Source of the DNA: SYFT01 sp964471115
Lineage (GTDB): Bacteria > Acidobacteriota > Vicinamibacteria > Vicinamibacterales > SCN-69-37
Assembly (NCBI GenBank): GCA_964471115.1
Contig: CAYYFE010000006.1
Location: 81,871 to 145,870, forward strand
Direction: 5' to 3'
Length of the DNA: 64,000 nt
Shown: one piece after another, positions 40,457 through 49,715 of the stretch
Layout: every line of letters begins with the position of its first letter
How positions within the stretch are numbered: position 1 is the first letter of the stretch
Notes under the pieces: model-generated
The model's input: the letters and a program-made list of their open reading frames with translations, nothing else
Told to the model about the DNA's origin: nothing
Database searches by the model: none
Position numbers and translations under genes: made by a program

Positions 40457-41621
40457 GTCGCATCACCGGCCGTTCCAGCAGGTAGTAGCTGAGGGCGGCG
40501 CACGTGATCGTGAGGACGAGCGTCCCCATGAGCAGGATCGGAAATGTCAGGCCCGGCCACCAGAGGCCCACCCCGCCCGCCCGCAGGCCGTGGATGATCG
40601 GGTAGTGCCAAAGGAAGATCCCATAGGAGATCCGCCCGAGCCAGGTCAGCACCGGGTTGGCGAGCAGGCGGCTGGGCAGCCCCGCGCGACCGTCCCAGAA
40701 CACCGCCGGCAGCAGAATCAGGGCGCCAATGACGCCAGCCAGCAGATGCACCGCGATGTACTCGAACCGCCCGATAAACAGAGGCATCGCCAGCAAAGGG
40801 CTGTCGTTGATGACGACGAGCGCGGGCACCGCATAGAAGAGGATGGCCGCCATCCAGGCGACACCGGCGTAGTCGCTGACCACACGAGCAGCGGACGGCA
40901 GGCGGCTGCGCTGCTGGAGCCAGACCGAGACGGCCGCCAGGCCCATGCCCAGCCCGAACCACCATGCGCGGCCCAGCGGTGAGAACACCATCAACCACAA
41001 CGGAAGGCCGCTGAGGCTGGCCAGTGCCTGGAACGCCACTGACATGGCGCTGACCAGGCCGAGCATCGCCAGTTCCAACACCAGCCAATTCGCTCGCGGC
41101 AGCCGACGGCACCACCAGCGCATGGCGAGCGCATAGCCCGGCAGGAGCACGTAGAAGGCCACCTCGATCCCGAGGGTCCAGGTCGGGGCGAGGCCACACA
41201 GGAGCGGACTCGCGATGCAGTCCGCACCGCGTGTGTACACGGGGTAGTTCTGGAGCAGCCCGTAATACACCCACCAGTTGCTGCTGAACACCCCCGCGAG
41301 CCCGGGCACGATCGCCAGGACGGTCAAGGCCAGCCAGTAGGCCGGCGCGATTCGCACGAAGCGACGCCACAGGTAGGCCGGGAGCGGCGTCGATGGAGTT
41401 CCCAGTACGCGTGCCGCGACCATCGGTCGATACAGAAGGCAGCCCGAGAGCATGAAGAAGATCGGCACGCCGATGTCCAGGTGCGCGAGGAGCGGCCAGT
41501 ACCAGAGGTCGTGTGACATCTCGGAGACGACAGCCGTGTGGACCACGAGAATCGCCAACGCGGCCAGGGCCCGGATCGAGTCGACCAGTGGATAACGGAG
41601 GGTGCCGGAGGCCTCGGCCAT
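40416..41621 (-). CDS. Acyltransferase-3 family membrane protein
   Basis: The 401-residue protein begins at the ATG at 41621, 1 bp after the upstream methyltransferase stop (TGAGATG). It is the compact acyltransferase-3 form without an SGNH domain: VDSIRALAALAILVVHT (with the catalytic-type His), GVPIFFMLSGCLLYRP, YLWRRFVRIAPAYWLAL and GIFLWHYPIIHG, with about 10 helices. It should O-acylate sugars of the surface glycan from the cytoplasmic side. Its 3' end overlaps the GT2 gene on the other strand by 41 bp. Confidence 0.92.
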   Translation of the reverse strand: MAEASGTLRYPLVDSIRALAALAILVVHTAVVSEMSHDLWYWPLLAHLDIGVPIFFMLSGCLLYRPMVAARVLGTPSTPLPAYLWRRFVRIAPAYWLALTVLAIVPGLAGVFSSNWWVYYGLLQNYPVYTRGADCIASPLLCGLAPTWTLGIEVAFYVLLPGYALAMRWWCRRLPRANWLVLELAMLGLVSAMSVAFQALASLSGLPLWLMVFSPLGRAWWFGLGMGLAAVSVWLQQRSRLPSAARVVSDYAGVAWMAAILFYAVPALVVINDSPLLAMPLFIGRFEYIAVHLLAGVIGALILLPAVFWDGRAGLPSRLLANPVLTWLGRISYGIFLWHYPIIHGLRAGGVGLWWPGLTFPILLMGTLVLTITCAALSYYLLERPVMRLTYRRPAASGCPG

Positions 41622-41622
41622 C

Positions 41623-42693
41623 TCAGTCAACTCGACGAGCGAGCACCGTGAACGTCGCCCCGCTGCGCAGCAGCGACCATACGGTCGAGATGGCCGCGGC
41701 GGGTACGAACGCGACCAGATAGGCGGCAAGCAGCGGAAGTCGTCGCATCCGCGCGCGCTCCCGCCGGTTGACGGGCCCCCGCAGCAGACGATACAAGCCA
41801 AGGTGGGTGCCACCCAGACGATGCAGCGCGCTCTGAAGCAGGCCGAACGGATTTTGTTCAAGGCTGTAGTGGGAGATCCGATCCACGCGAAACCCGTGGG
41901 CCTCGAGCATCGCGGTGATCGTCACCGGACTGTAGTGAAACAGGTGCCGGGGCAGGTCCAGATGGAACCAGCTCGCGCCGGCCCAACGGGCCTGCCAGCT
42001 CTCGATGTTGGGCATGGACATGACGAGCGCCCCTCCGGGCCGGAGGAGGCGATGGCATTCCCGGAGCACCACATCGGGGTCCCGAAAATGCTCGAACGCG
42101 TGCCAGGCGGTGATGACATCGAACTGGCCGGCATCAAAGTGACAGTCGACGAGTGCACCGGCACGGACCTGCATGCCGGATCGGCGGGCAGCGCCGGCCG
42201 CCGCCTCGTCGAGCTCCGTGCCCCAGGTGACGAACCCCACCCGCTGCATGACTCGCAGAAAGAGCCCCCTGCCGCAGCCCAGGTCGAGAATCGCGCCCCG
42301 CCTGGTGCCCGTCAGGTACACCGCCCGCAGACGTGCGACCCGAAAGAGGAAGACGAAGAGCTCGGTCAGGGGACCAAACTTCTTGTTCTCCGTGCCGTAA
42401 TACTCCTGGCCGTACATCGCGGGAATGTCCTCGCCGCGAGGGAGCGGAACCGTTGCGACGAGGCCGCACCGGTCACAGCGAGCCACGTGGTATCCTCGCG
42501 ACTCCGGCACGGACTCGGTCATCAGTTCGTGGGCGGACGCGCCGCCACAGAGCACACACTGAAACGTGGATGCCGCAGGTGGCCCGGCCGGCCGACGAGG
42601 TCTTCCGGCGAGGACATCCGCCGTGGCCGTGGCGAGATCCCTGAGGAAGCGACGGACGCCATGCGCGTGAGGCGGTCGAAGAGCGGAGGTCAT
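41623..42693 (-). CDS. SAM-dependent methyltransferase with N-terminal zinc-ribbon-like motif
   Basis: The 356-residue protein starts at the ATG at 42693. A CVLCGG then CDRCGL pair (about residues 46-76) forms a zinc-ribbon-like element often seen before glycan-modifying class I methyltransferases. The catalytic domain has AILDLGCGRGLFLRVMQRVGF (motif I), GTELDE (II), FDVITAWHAFEHFRDPDVVLRE (post-II) and LLRPGGALVMSMPN (III). A C-terminal hydrophobic segment (LLAAYLVAFVPAAAISTVWSLL) may tie it to the membrane. The Cys-rich type is typical of C-methyl or NDP-sugar methyltransferases, though the exact substrate cannot be read. It is divergent from the next methyltransferase gene with nearly abutting starts. 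Confidence 0.87.
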   Translation of the reverse strand: MTSALRPPHAHGVRRFLRDLATATADVLAGRPRRPAGPPAASTFQCVLCGGASAHELMTESVPESRGYHVARCDRCGLVATVPLPRGEDIPAMYGQEYYGTENKKFGPLTELFVFLFRVARLRAVYLTGTRRGAILDLGCGRGLFLRVMQRVGFVTWGTELDEAAAGAARRSGMQVRAGALVDCHFDAGQFDVITAWHAFEHFRDPDVVLRECHRLLRPGGALVMSMPNIESWQARWAGASWFHLDLPRHLFHYSPVTITAMLEAHGFRVDRISHYSLEQNPFGLLQSALHRLGGTHLGLYRLLRGPVNRRERARMRRLPLLAAYLVAFVPAAAISTVWSLLRSGATFTVLARRVD

Positions 42694-42704
42694 TGCTGAG
42701 CGCC

Positions 42705-43313
42705 GTGGAGTCTCCCTACCTCCAGTACCTGGACGACAAATTCCGCTTCCCGCGATCGCTGGTCCATCGGCCGATCCAGCGCTTTCTGCGGACGTATCTG
42801 GACGCGGCGCCCGCGGGCGCGCGGGTACTCGACGCCGGCTGTGGCAACGGCATCGAAACGGGTCCGTACGCCGGACATCTGAGGGTCCTGGGCCTCGACT
42901 ACCAGCCGGCCTACGCCGCGTGCTGCGCGCGCAGATACCCGGACGCGTCCTATGCAATTGCGCACCTCGCCCACCTGCCGGTGGCCGACCACTGCATCGA
43001 CGTGATCGTCATGAATCAGGTCATCGAACACCTGGAGAATCCTGTGGCCGTGATCGGCGAACTGAGCCGCGTCCTCGCGGCCGGGGGGCGCCTGCTCGTC
43101 GCCACCCCCAACTATGGCGGCGTGGCCTGGCCGCTCGTGGAGGCGACGTATCATCGCTGGTTCAGCGGCGAGTTCAACGTGGAGGACAATCATGTGATGC
43201 CCTACCGCGCTGACACCCTGCGCGCGCATCTGGCCTCGTCGCTGGTGGTCGATCGTGTGGAAACGATTTGCGCGGGCCTGATCCTCGTCGGCGTGGCCCG
43301 GAAGCCGGTATGA
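42705..43313 (+). CDS. Class I SAM-dependent methyltransferase
   Basis: The 202-residue protein is started at the GTG at 42705; a TTG at 42693 would overlap the start of the divergent gene. Motifs are clear: ARVLDAGCGNGIETGPYAGH (I), GLDYQPAY (II), CIDVIVMNQVIEHLENPVAVIGELSRVLAAGGRLLVATPNYGG (post-II and III). It belongs to the Methyltransf_11 type and probably methylates a lipid- or nucleotide-linked sugar. Its stop overlaps the next gene's start by 4 bp (ATGA), so it is coupled to the large membrane protein. Confidence 0.88.
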   Translation: MESPYLQYLDDKFRFPRSLVHRPIQRFLRTYLDAAPAGARVLDAGCGNGIETGPYAGHLRVLGLDYQPAYAACCARRYPDASYAIAHLAHLPVADHCIDVIVMNQVIEHLENPVAVIGELSRVLAAGGRLLVATPNYGGVAWPLVEATYHRWFSGEFNVEDNHVMPYRADTLRAHLASSLVVDRVETICAGLILVGVARKPV

Positions 43314-45634
43314 TGCGTGCCCCGTTCGCGTGGACACTGGCCCTGACGGTGGAGATCGCCGGCGCCGCGTTCGTCACGCTGCTCGGGCTGGTGCTGCTGG
43401 TCAATCATCCCGTCCCGGTCCCCTGCCTGCCGCTCACGCAGAACCAGGACGCGGAAACGCTGTTGTATCTGAGTACGTTCCTGATCATCCTGCCGCTCGC
43501 GCTGATGGTTGGCCCACGCCTGGCCGATCGGATATCCAACGGTCCCCATCGGTCCGGCCTGCCGGCGCTGACAGGTCTGCTGGCGTGCGCGCTGGCCCTG
43601 GCCATCATCGCCATCAAGGTTGCGGCCCGCTGGCCCGGGGTCGACGCGGCCGTGGGTGCGCTTGGCGCGGGGGCGATCTGGTGGATGGGCGCCGCGCCGG
43701 TGATCCGGCGATCGACTCGGCCAGACCCGTGCCGTCCGCTCGAGAGGCTCTCCGGTGCGGCAGCGCCCATCTGGACCCTGGCGGGGTTGCTGACCCTGGT
43801 GGTGTTCCTCTGCTTCACCAACCTGCGCGCCCTGAACCCGCTTGCGCTTGTGCTCGGCGCCCTGCTGATGGCCGGTGGCGTCGCGGCCGTCGAACGCGGC
43901 CGCGTGCCGTCCCTGGGTCGACCGTGGACAATCGCCGCCGACGCGGTGTTGATCGCACTCATTCTCCTGGCCGTTCCCGACCTGATCGTCGTCCAGCCTG
44001 AGCTGGGGCCGGGGAACGCCCAGGTGTCGTTCGACATTGCGGTCATCCAGTTCCACCAGAACTTCCTCCTCGGGCCGGCCAACGAAGTACTCGCGGGCGG
44101 CGCGCTGCTGCTGGACACCGCCTCGCAGTACGGCGTCACGCTCATCTACCTGTTGGCCGCCTGGTTCACGATCGTGCCGATCGGCTACGGCACCTTCGGG
44201 GTGTTCAGCGCGATGGCCAACGCACTGGTCTTCGCCGGCGGCTATGGTATCCTGCGCCTCGCCGGTGTGTCCCGTCTCATCGCGGCCGGCACGGTGGCGA
44301 TCGCACTGATCACGCTGGTCTTCAACACGACCTACCCGATCAACTCCATACCGCAGAACTCGGCCGTGCGATTCGGCATGCCTATGGCCATCCTGCTGCC
44401 CGTCGTCGCCGCGCAGCGATGGCCACGCGGCCGGCCCCTTGCCTGGGGAATCGTTGTCGCGGTGGCCGGCCTCTCCTCCATCTGGTCGCTCGAAGCGTTT
44501 GTCTATTCGCTGGCCACGCTCGCACCGCTGGTGTTCCTCGAGGCCTGGCTGCGCCCCGTCACGCAGCGACCACGGTGGCTGGCCGGTCGGATCGTGCACG
44601 TGGCGGCCGCATGCCTGTGCGCGCACGTGTGCTTCGCCGGTCTGACGTTTGCCGCCACCGGACAGCTGCCTGACTGGGGGCAATACCTCGCGTACCTGCG
44701 CGCGTTCCTGTTCGAGCCCCTCGGCGATCTGAACTTCGACTTCCCCTCCTGGTCCCCCGGTCTCGCGGTCGGCGCGCTGCACCTGGCGTCGGCAGCGGGC
44801 CTGGTTCTGCTGGTCGTCCGCGAGCCGGACGTCGTGCGAACCGAGCGGACCGCGATCGTCGCGCTGACGGGGGTCACGGCCTACGGGGTGGCGATCTACA
44901 GCTACTTCAACAATCGCTCCACAGACTTCGTGCTCGCCGGCGTGTCGCTGCCGGCGTTCCTGGCCGCGGCCCTGTGGCTGAGCCTGCTCCTGCGATCCGA
45001 GCTGGTGTCGCGGCAGGCCCGGCGCCTCGGCCTGGCGTGTGTCCTCTCAACGGCCGTTCTCCTTCTGGGATCCGGTTGGTCGTCTGTGGCGCCCCGGTAT
45101 CCCCACTCGGCGCTCGCCCATGCCTTCCCGGGAGGCGCATCCCTGCGGGAGGCCCTGCATCGCCTGTGGCACATGCCCCCTGTCAGTCCGGCGTCGGCCG
45201 AAGGCCAGCGTCTTCTGGAAGCGCACATGCCCGGCGCCCGGCGGTCGCTGGTACTGGCGACCCCCGACCTGCAGGTCGAGATTCTGTTGCGCAGCCGACG
45301 CGGCAACATCCTGCCGCTCGCCTCGCCCTGGCAGGACAGTTTCATCGCCGACCAGAGGCTGCCCGGCCTCGCGCAGGCCATTGATGCCCTGCGGGCCGGC
45401 GAGCGACTGCTGATCAATGACTCCGCGCGCGCACGATTCCTCGCCCTTCGCGCCGACTCCTCAATCGACCCGTTGACGACTGACTGCAAGCCTGACGCGC
45501 CAATCGCGGCGCTGACTGATCTGGCGCCCCTTCAGTCGTGGGCCCTGAAGCGACTCGGCGAGCGCTTCGATCTGCGCACGATCCACCAGGGCACCTCCGG
45601 CCTCGCCGTCGTCGAGCTCATCGCGCGGCACTGA
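43310..45634 (+). CDS. Large polytopic membrane protein of unknown function
   Basis: The 774-residue protein starts at the ATG at 43310 that overlaps the upstream stop. It has some 14-16 hydrophobic segments over residues 5-600, then an extracytoplasmic-looking domain of about 150 residues (LVLATPDLQVEILLRSRRGNILPLAS and AGERLLINDSARARFLAL). Two loops contain charged/aromatic segments typical of GT-C transferases or lipid-carrier enzymes (NHPVPVPCLPLTQNQDAETLLYL; FQFHQNFLLGPANEVLAGGALLLDTASQYG). The second phrase with its ANE and DTASQYG elements resembles loops of membrane glycosyltransferases. I cannot name a family. Position and coupling suggest a role in the surface glycan. Confidence 0.7.
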   Translation: MMRAPFAWTLALTVEIAGAAFVTLLGLVLLVNHPVPVPCLPLTQNQDAETLLYLSTFLIILPLALMVGPRLADRISNGPHRSGLPALTGLLACALALAIIAIKVAARWPGVDAAVGALGAGAIWWMGAAPVIRRSTRPDPCRPLERLSGAAAPIWTLAGLLTLVVFLCFTNLRALNPLALVLGALLMAGGVAAVERGRVPSLGRPWTIAADAVLIALILLAVPDLIVVQPELGPGNAQVSFDIAVIQFHQNFLLGPANEVLAGGALLLDTASQYGVTLIYLLAAWFTIVPIGYGTFGVFSAMANALVFAGGYGILRLAGVSRLIAAGTVAIALITLVFNTTYPINSIPQNSAVRFGMPMAILLPVVAAQRWPRGRPLAWGIVVAVAGLSSIWSLEAFVYSLATLAPLVFLEAWLRPVTQRPRWLAGRIVHVAAACLCAHVCFAGLTFAATGQLPDWGQYLAYLRAFLFEPLGDLNFDFPSWSPGLAVGALHLASAAGLVLLVVREPDVVRTERTAIVALTGVTAYGVAIYSYFNNRSTDFVLAGVSLPAFLAAALWLSLLLRSELVSRQARRLGLACVLSTAVLLLGSGWSSVAPRYPHSALAHAFPGGASLREALHRLWHMPPVSPASAEGQRLLEAHMPGARRSLVLATPDLQVEILLRSRRGNILPLASPWQDSFIADQRLPGLAQAIDALRAGERLLINDSARARFLALRADSSIDPLTTDCKPDAPIAALTDLAPLQSWALKRLGERFDLRTIHQGTSGLAVVELIARH

Positions 45635-45652
45635 CGCCCCCACAGGGCCGCG

Positions 45653-46342
45653 TCACCGTTTCGTGGCCAGAATCACGTTGTGCGCGCAGACCCGGCGGAC
45701 CCCCGGCGTGCGCTCGACCAGTCGTTCGAATCTGGCCGCCAGGCCGAGCAGTCGTGGCGGGATGAAGTCAGGGACCAGGCCGAGTTGCTGCGAGCGGAGG
45801 GGTTGGGCGCCTCCGGCGCGCAGTCCCGCGAGCATCTCCTCCTCCGGAATCAGCCTCTCCTCGCCGGTGTCCTGCGGCACACGCGCCATGAGCCACCGCC
45901 AATACGGGTTGCGCGGGTTGTGGTCCCAGACCAGCACCCGCCCGCCGCGTTTGACCACCCTGACCATCTCCTGCAGGGTCCGCTGCACGCCGGCCGCCTC
46001 CGCAATGTGATGCATCACGGCCACGCAGTACACCAGGTCGAACCGGTCGTCAGCAAACGGCAGCGACATCCCGGACGCCGCGACGGCAGCCACCGACGGC
46101 GCACGGCCTTGGAGCACCCCGATCATCCCCTGCGAGGGATCGACCCCGACGACCTGGTAGCCCGCCTGCCGGACCCGCGCCGCCAGCACGCCGGTGCCGC
46201 AGCCGACGTCGAGCACGGAGGCCCCCGATGGAACGAGGGCCCGGATGAAGTCCGTCCGTTTCCGCAGGTAGTGCTCGACCACGTGCGCCGGCAGGGACCC
46301 GTCATACGCGTGGGCGATCTCGTCGAAGTGTGCGACGCTCAC
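45653..46342 (-). CDS. Class I SAM-dependent methyltransferase (UbiE-type)
   Basis: The 229-residue protein is started at the GTG at 46342, whose GTGA overlaps the stop of the GT2 gene. Motifs: ASVLDVGCGTGVLAARVRQAGYQVVGVDPSQGMI (I and II), FDLVYCVAVMHHI (post-II) and RVVKRGGRVLVWDHNPRNPY (III). It begins AHFDEIAHAYDGSLPAHVVEHYLRKR, a start common to methyltransferases paired with polyprenyl-phosphate sugar synthases. It should methylate a lipid-linked sugar or related glycan. It is convergent with the 774-residue membrane protein gene, 18 bp apart. Confidence 0.88.
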   Translation of the reverse strand: MSVAHFDEIAHAYDGSLPAHVVEHYLRKRTDFIRALVPSGASVLDVGCGTGVLAARVRQAGYQVVGVDPSQGMIGVLQGRAPSVAAVAASGMSLPFADDRFDLVYCVAVMHHIAEAAGVQRTLQEMVRVVKRGGRVLVWDHNPRNPYWRWLMARVPQDTGEERLIPEEEMLAGLRAGGAQPLRSQQLGLVPDFIPPRLLGLAARFERLVERTPGVRRVCAHNVILATKR

Positions 46343-47100
46343 GCCCGGTCGCCTTCCGCACCCTCCGAAAACCGCGCCGGCTTCGGCCGGCGGAGGGGGC
46401 CGCGCAAGCGCCAGCGCAGGATCAGCAGGATCATGCGCAGACCGATGGCCACGGCCACCAGCGGCCTGCCGCTGGCTGACGACGTGCCAACGCGCGGCAG
46501 GTAGTTGACAGGAATCTCGACGAAGCGCGCTCCCGATGCGACGGTGATCAGCATCACCTCGGCACCGGCATGATTCCCGCCCACCTGCATCTCGGCAGCC
46601 ACGCGGTCCGCCATGCGGCGATGCAGCAGCCGGTAGCTGCAGCCGACGTCGCTGAGGTGCCCGGTGTTGAAGAGCACCTCGATCATCTTGGCCACCGCCC
46701 AATTGCCCCAGCGCAACGCCCACTTCATGTTCGCGCCGTGCCAGATCAACTCGCGCGTCGTCCGGGTGCCGAAGACCACCTCGCACTCGTTGCTGTACAC
46801 GAGCAGTTTCCTGATGTCCTCCGGCAGGAACGTTCCATCCGGTTCGGCGAGCACGACGATGTCCCCGGTCGACTCGAGCAAGCCCCGGCGAACCGCGTAC
46901 CCATATCCCTGCCGGGTCTCGAAGACCTCCACCGCGCGGGTCTGGGCGACTTCGCCGCTCGTGCCGGGCTCCGCGTTGTTGTTGACCACGACGACCTCGT
47001 CGACCACCCCGGTGGCGAAGAAGCCGTCAATGACGCGGCGAATCGAGCCGCGCTCCGCGAGGGTCATCAGCACCACCGAGATTCGCTTGCCATCCCACAT
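46339..47100 (-). CDS. GT2 glycosyltransferase (polyprenyl-phosphate sugar synthase-like)
   Basis: The 253-residue protein has a DPM1-type GT2 domain: ISVVLMTLAERGSIRRVIDGF, VVVVNNNAEPGTSGEV, YGYAVRRGLLESTGDIVVLAEPDGTF and SDVGCSYRLLHRRMADRV. The usual DDGS/DxD elements are altered to VNNNAE and EPDG, so donor binding may differ. A C-terminal helix (LVAVAIGLRMILLIL) anchors it. The GTGA overlap couples it to the methyltransferase downstream. It is divergent from the GT39-like gene, with starts 23 bp apart, so the synthase and the lipid-linked-sugar user are neighbours. Confidence 0.85.
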   Translation of the reverse strand: MWDGKRISVVLMTLAERGSIRRVIDGFFATGVVDEVVVVNNNAEPGTSGEVAQTRAVEVFETRQGYGYAVRRGLLESTGDIVVLAEPDGTFLPEDIRKLLVYSNECEVVFGTRTTRELIWHGANMKWALRWGNWAVAKMIEVLFNTGHLSDVGCSYRLLHRRMADRVAAEMQVGGNHAGAEVMLITVASGARFVEIPVNYLPRVGTSSASGRPLVAVAIGLRMILLILRWRLRGPLRRPKPARFSEGAEGDRA

Positions 47101-47123
47101 GTGCAGCCGCGAGTATATGGAGG

Positions 47124-48662
47124 ATGCTCACGCGGGGCAAAGGGGTGGCCGTGCTGGTGATGGGTGTCCTGACCGCCGCCGGCGCGTTTCTGCGCGTACA
47201 GGTCGCTCACCAGTCGCTGTTCGCCGACGAGTTGTCGACGTACTGGATTGTCACGAGCCGGGAGCTTGGCCGTGTGCTCGTCACTGTCTACAGCCACGCC
47301 GAGATTTCGCCGCCGGCTTTTTTTGTGGCGTCGTGGCTGACGACGCGGCTCGGCGATACGCCCGAACTCGTGCGCCTGCCGTCGTTGATCGCGGGGATCA
47401 CGACCATTCCGCTCATCTACCTGCTCGGGTGCCGGCTGGTCGACCGGACGACGGGAACCGTCGCCGCAGCGCTCACCGCCTGTTCGCCGTTCATGATCTT
47501 TTACTCGGCGGAGGCGCGCGGCTACGCCCTGCTGATGTTCATCGTGGCGCTCTCGACGTTCACCATGCTGCTTGCGACCGACACCCGCCGCACGCGCTGG
47601 TGGATCGCGTATGCGTGCGCCACCTGCGCCGCCGTGTATACGCACTACACGGGCGTCTTTGTCCTCGGGGCGCAGCTGGCGTGGCTCCTGTGGGCCCACC
47701 CGGAGGTGCGGCGCACGGCGTCATGGGCCACCCTGGCGGCGGCTGTCGGATTCCTGCCGTGGGTGCCGGGCCTGGTTCGGGACTTTCAGTCGTGGACCCT
47801 GCCCATTCTCTTCTTCCTGCAACCGTTCACCCCCTACGCGGTTCGCCGCTCCCTCGAACACTGGGCGATTGGGTATCCGTACATCATCAATCGCGGGGTG
47901 CTCGATCTGCCGGGGTCGTTCGCACTCGGACTGCTCGCGGTCGCGTTCCTGCTCGCCCTGATTGGCCTGGGGATTGGGATGGTCCGCCCGCGAGAGGAGG
48001 CAAGACCCCGGCGGCTTGCGCCCCGAACCGTGCTGGTCCTCCTGCTGGCGACCTCGGTGCCGGTGGGCGCCGCGTTGTTCAGCGCCGGGGGCGTGCAATT
48101 GTTCAGCGTCCGAGGCCTGGCGGCCTCGTGGCCGGGTTTCGCGTTGTTGCTGGCGACGTTTCTCTGCGCTGCGGGTCCGCGGCTGGGCCGTGTGGCCGCC
48201 GCGCTGGCGGTCATCGCGTTCGCGCTGGGTGCCGGCAAGATGCTGACGGAACCGTTCGCGCGTCCCGGCTACCGGACAGCGGCCGCCTTCATCGATCGTC
48301 ACGCCCTGCCCGACGACCTGGTGCTCGATCACACGGGTGTCCTGAGCCCGGGCCCGCTGACCGGGGTGGATGTCGCTTTCCGCCGGCCCCACCGTGTGGT
48401 CCGTGCCGGGGCGCCGCAGGAACGCGACCATCCGTTCGGATTCGACGACCCGAAGATACCGTTCGCGCAGGCGGTTGAGGAGGCGACCGCGGCGGCCGAC
48501 GGCGGGCGCATCTTCCTGGTGAGCCATGCCCCGCCGCCCAGGACCCTCGGCCAGGACTCCGCGCTCCCGGTCTACCGGCTCACCGCCTCCGAACACTACA
48601 CGGGGATTGTGCCGGTCTTCGTCGGCACCTACGCGTTGCACAAGGCGAACGGGCCGAACTGA
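47124..48662 (+). CDS. GT39/ArnT-type membrane glycosyltransferase
   Basis: The 512-residue protein has about 10-12 hydrophobic segments and the GT-C signature of the PMT/ArnT group. An early loop FADELSTYWI carries the DE pair expected for catalysis after the first helix. VYSHAEISPPAFFVASWLTTRLGDTPELVRLPSLIAG follows, then FYSAEARGYALLMFIVALSTF. The soluble C-terminal part ends YRLTASEHYTG. Such enzymes transfer a sugar from a polyprenyl phosphate on the outer face. GGAGG sits directly against the ATG, so an alternative downstream start is possible. It lies head to head with a DPM1-like synthase that could supply its donor. Confidence 0.8.
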   Translation: MLTRGKGVAVLVMGVLTAAGAFLRVQVAHQSLFADELSTYWIVTSRELGRVLVTVYSHAEISPPAFFVASWLTTRLGDTPELVRLPSLIAGITTIPLIYLLGCRLVDRTTGTVAAALTACSPFMIFYSAEARGYALLMFIVALSTFTMLLATDTRRTRWWIAYACATCAAVYTHYTGVFVLGAQLAWLLWAHPEVRRTASWATLAAAVGFLPWVPGLVRDFQSWTLPILFFLQPFTPYAVRRSLEHWAIGYPYIINRGVLDLPGSFALGLLAVAFLLALIGLGIGMVRPREEARPRRLAPRTVLVLLLATSVPVGAALFSAGGVQLFSVRGLAASWPGFALLLATFLCAAGPRLGRVAAALAVIAFALGAGKMLTEPFARPGYRTAAAFIDRHALPDDLVLDHTGVLSPGPLTGVDVAFRRPHRVVRAGAPQERDHPFGFDDPKIPFAQAVEEATAAADGGRIFLVSHAPPPRTLGQDSALPVYRLTASEHYTGIVPVFVGTYALHKANGPN

Positions 48663-48686
48663 CGCGCGGCCGTGTGAATCCGCGCG

Positions 48687-49715
48687 TCAGAGTCGCAGCG
48701 GCACCTGGTCGGCCGGATACGCCGACGGCGCGAAGAACCAGGATTCGATCGCATACCGGTCTTTGGCGATCCCCGCAGGGACGCCGGTGCGATGCACGAA
48801 GAAATGATCGAACAGCAGGGCGTCGCCAGGCTCGAATATCGGGCTGGTCGTGGCCACGTCGCCGGCGGCCTCGGCCACCATGCCCGGACCAATGGACCAG
48901 GCGAAGCAGGCACCGTGGCTGCCGGTGCGAAGGAAACGAGGCACGCGACGCGGGAGCACTTCCAGGCCTGACGCGTCAACGCCACAGTGGGACAGGGCGA
49001 TCCAGACATTGACGCTGCGGATCGTCGCCCCCATGAACGCCCCATCCTGATGCCAGTCGGCTGGCCCCATCGTGCTGGGGACGCAGCGGAGGGTCGACTT
49101 GCCGACCGAGAGCATCGGCCGCTCGCCAAAATACTCCTCGATCAACCGGGTAATGCCGCTCGTGTTGAACAGCTCGGTTAGTTCGAAGAGCATGCGAGGC
49201 GAATCTGCGAGCCAGACGCCGTCGCCGCGGCCCTCCACCCAGGGTCGCGCCCCCGCCAGCTTGCAGCCCTTCCGGAGCGGCAGGCGCGTGTACCAGGAGT
49301 TGGCGAATTCGCCGGAGCCCCGCGTGCGCCAGGCGGCGCAGGCCGCGAGGGCCTCCCTGATACCGCCTTCCAACTGCGCAGCGGTCGCCGAAGAACACAG
49401 GCCGCGCACCAGCAGCGCGCCATGATGGCGAATACCCGCGGCCAGGGTGGCGGCGCCGAGCTCGTTGGCGTGCACCTCCGGCAGGCCCGCGCTGAAGGTG
49501 AAGGCCCGATCCGGCACCCCCGCCCATGGGTCAGCCACGTTCGCATGCGGCGCCCTGGACGCGTACGCCTCGTACCGGCAGATCGCCAGTAACCGCTCGA
49601 GCGTCGGATCAGCCTGCGCGCGGCGCATGACGGTGAGGCATTCGATGGCCTCGTCATAGTGCTGCTGCTGCATCAGGGTGTCGACGCGCCGCAGCGCGTC
49701 GTCAGTCGGCGGCAT
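48687..49715 (-). CDS. Phytanoyl-CoA-dioxygenase-like 2-oxoglutarate oxygenase
   Basis: The 342-residue protein is started at the ATG at 49715, overlapping the GSCFA gene end by 14 bp. A PhyH-like core carries WHQDGAFMG (H222, D224), FEPGDALLFDHFFVHRTG (H308 likely distal iron ligand) and AKDRYAIESWF (R320, cosubstrate). The first 60 residues are helical (DALRRVDTLMQQQHYDEAIECLTVMRRA) and look TPR-like, unusual for PhyH enzymes, so a partner-binding extension is likely. It probably hydroxylates a glycan-linked or peptide substrate. It is convergent with the GT39 gene. Confidence 0.8.
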   Translation of the reverse strand: MPPTDDALRRVDTLMQQQHYDEAIECLTVMRRAQADPTLERLLAICRYEAYASRAPHANVADPWAGVPDRAFTFSAGLPEVHANELGAATLAAGIRHHGALLVRGLCSSATAAQLEGGIREALAACAAWRTRGSGEFANSWYTRLPLRKGCKLAGARPWVEGRGDGVWLADSPRMLFELTELFNTSGITRLIEEYFGERPMLSVGKSTLRCVPSTMGPADWHQDGAFMGATIRSVNVWIALSHCGVDASGLEVLPRRVPRFLRTGSHGACFAWSIGPGMVAEAAGDVATTSPIFEPGDALLFDHFFVHRTGVPAGIAKDRYAIESWFFAPSAYPADQVPLRL

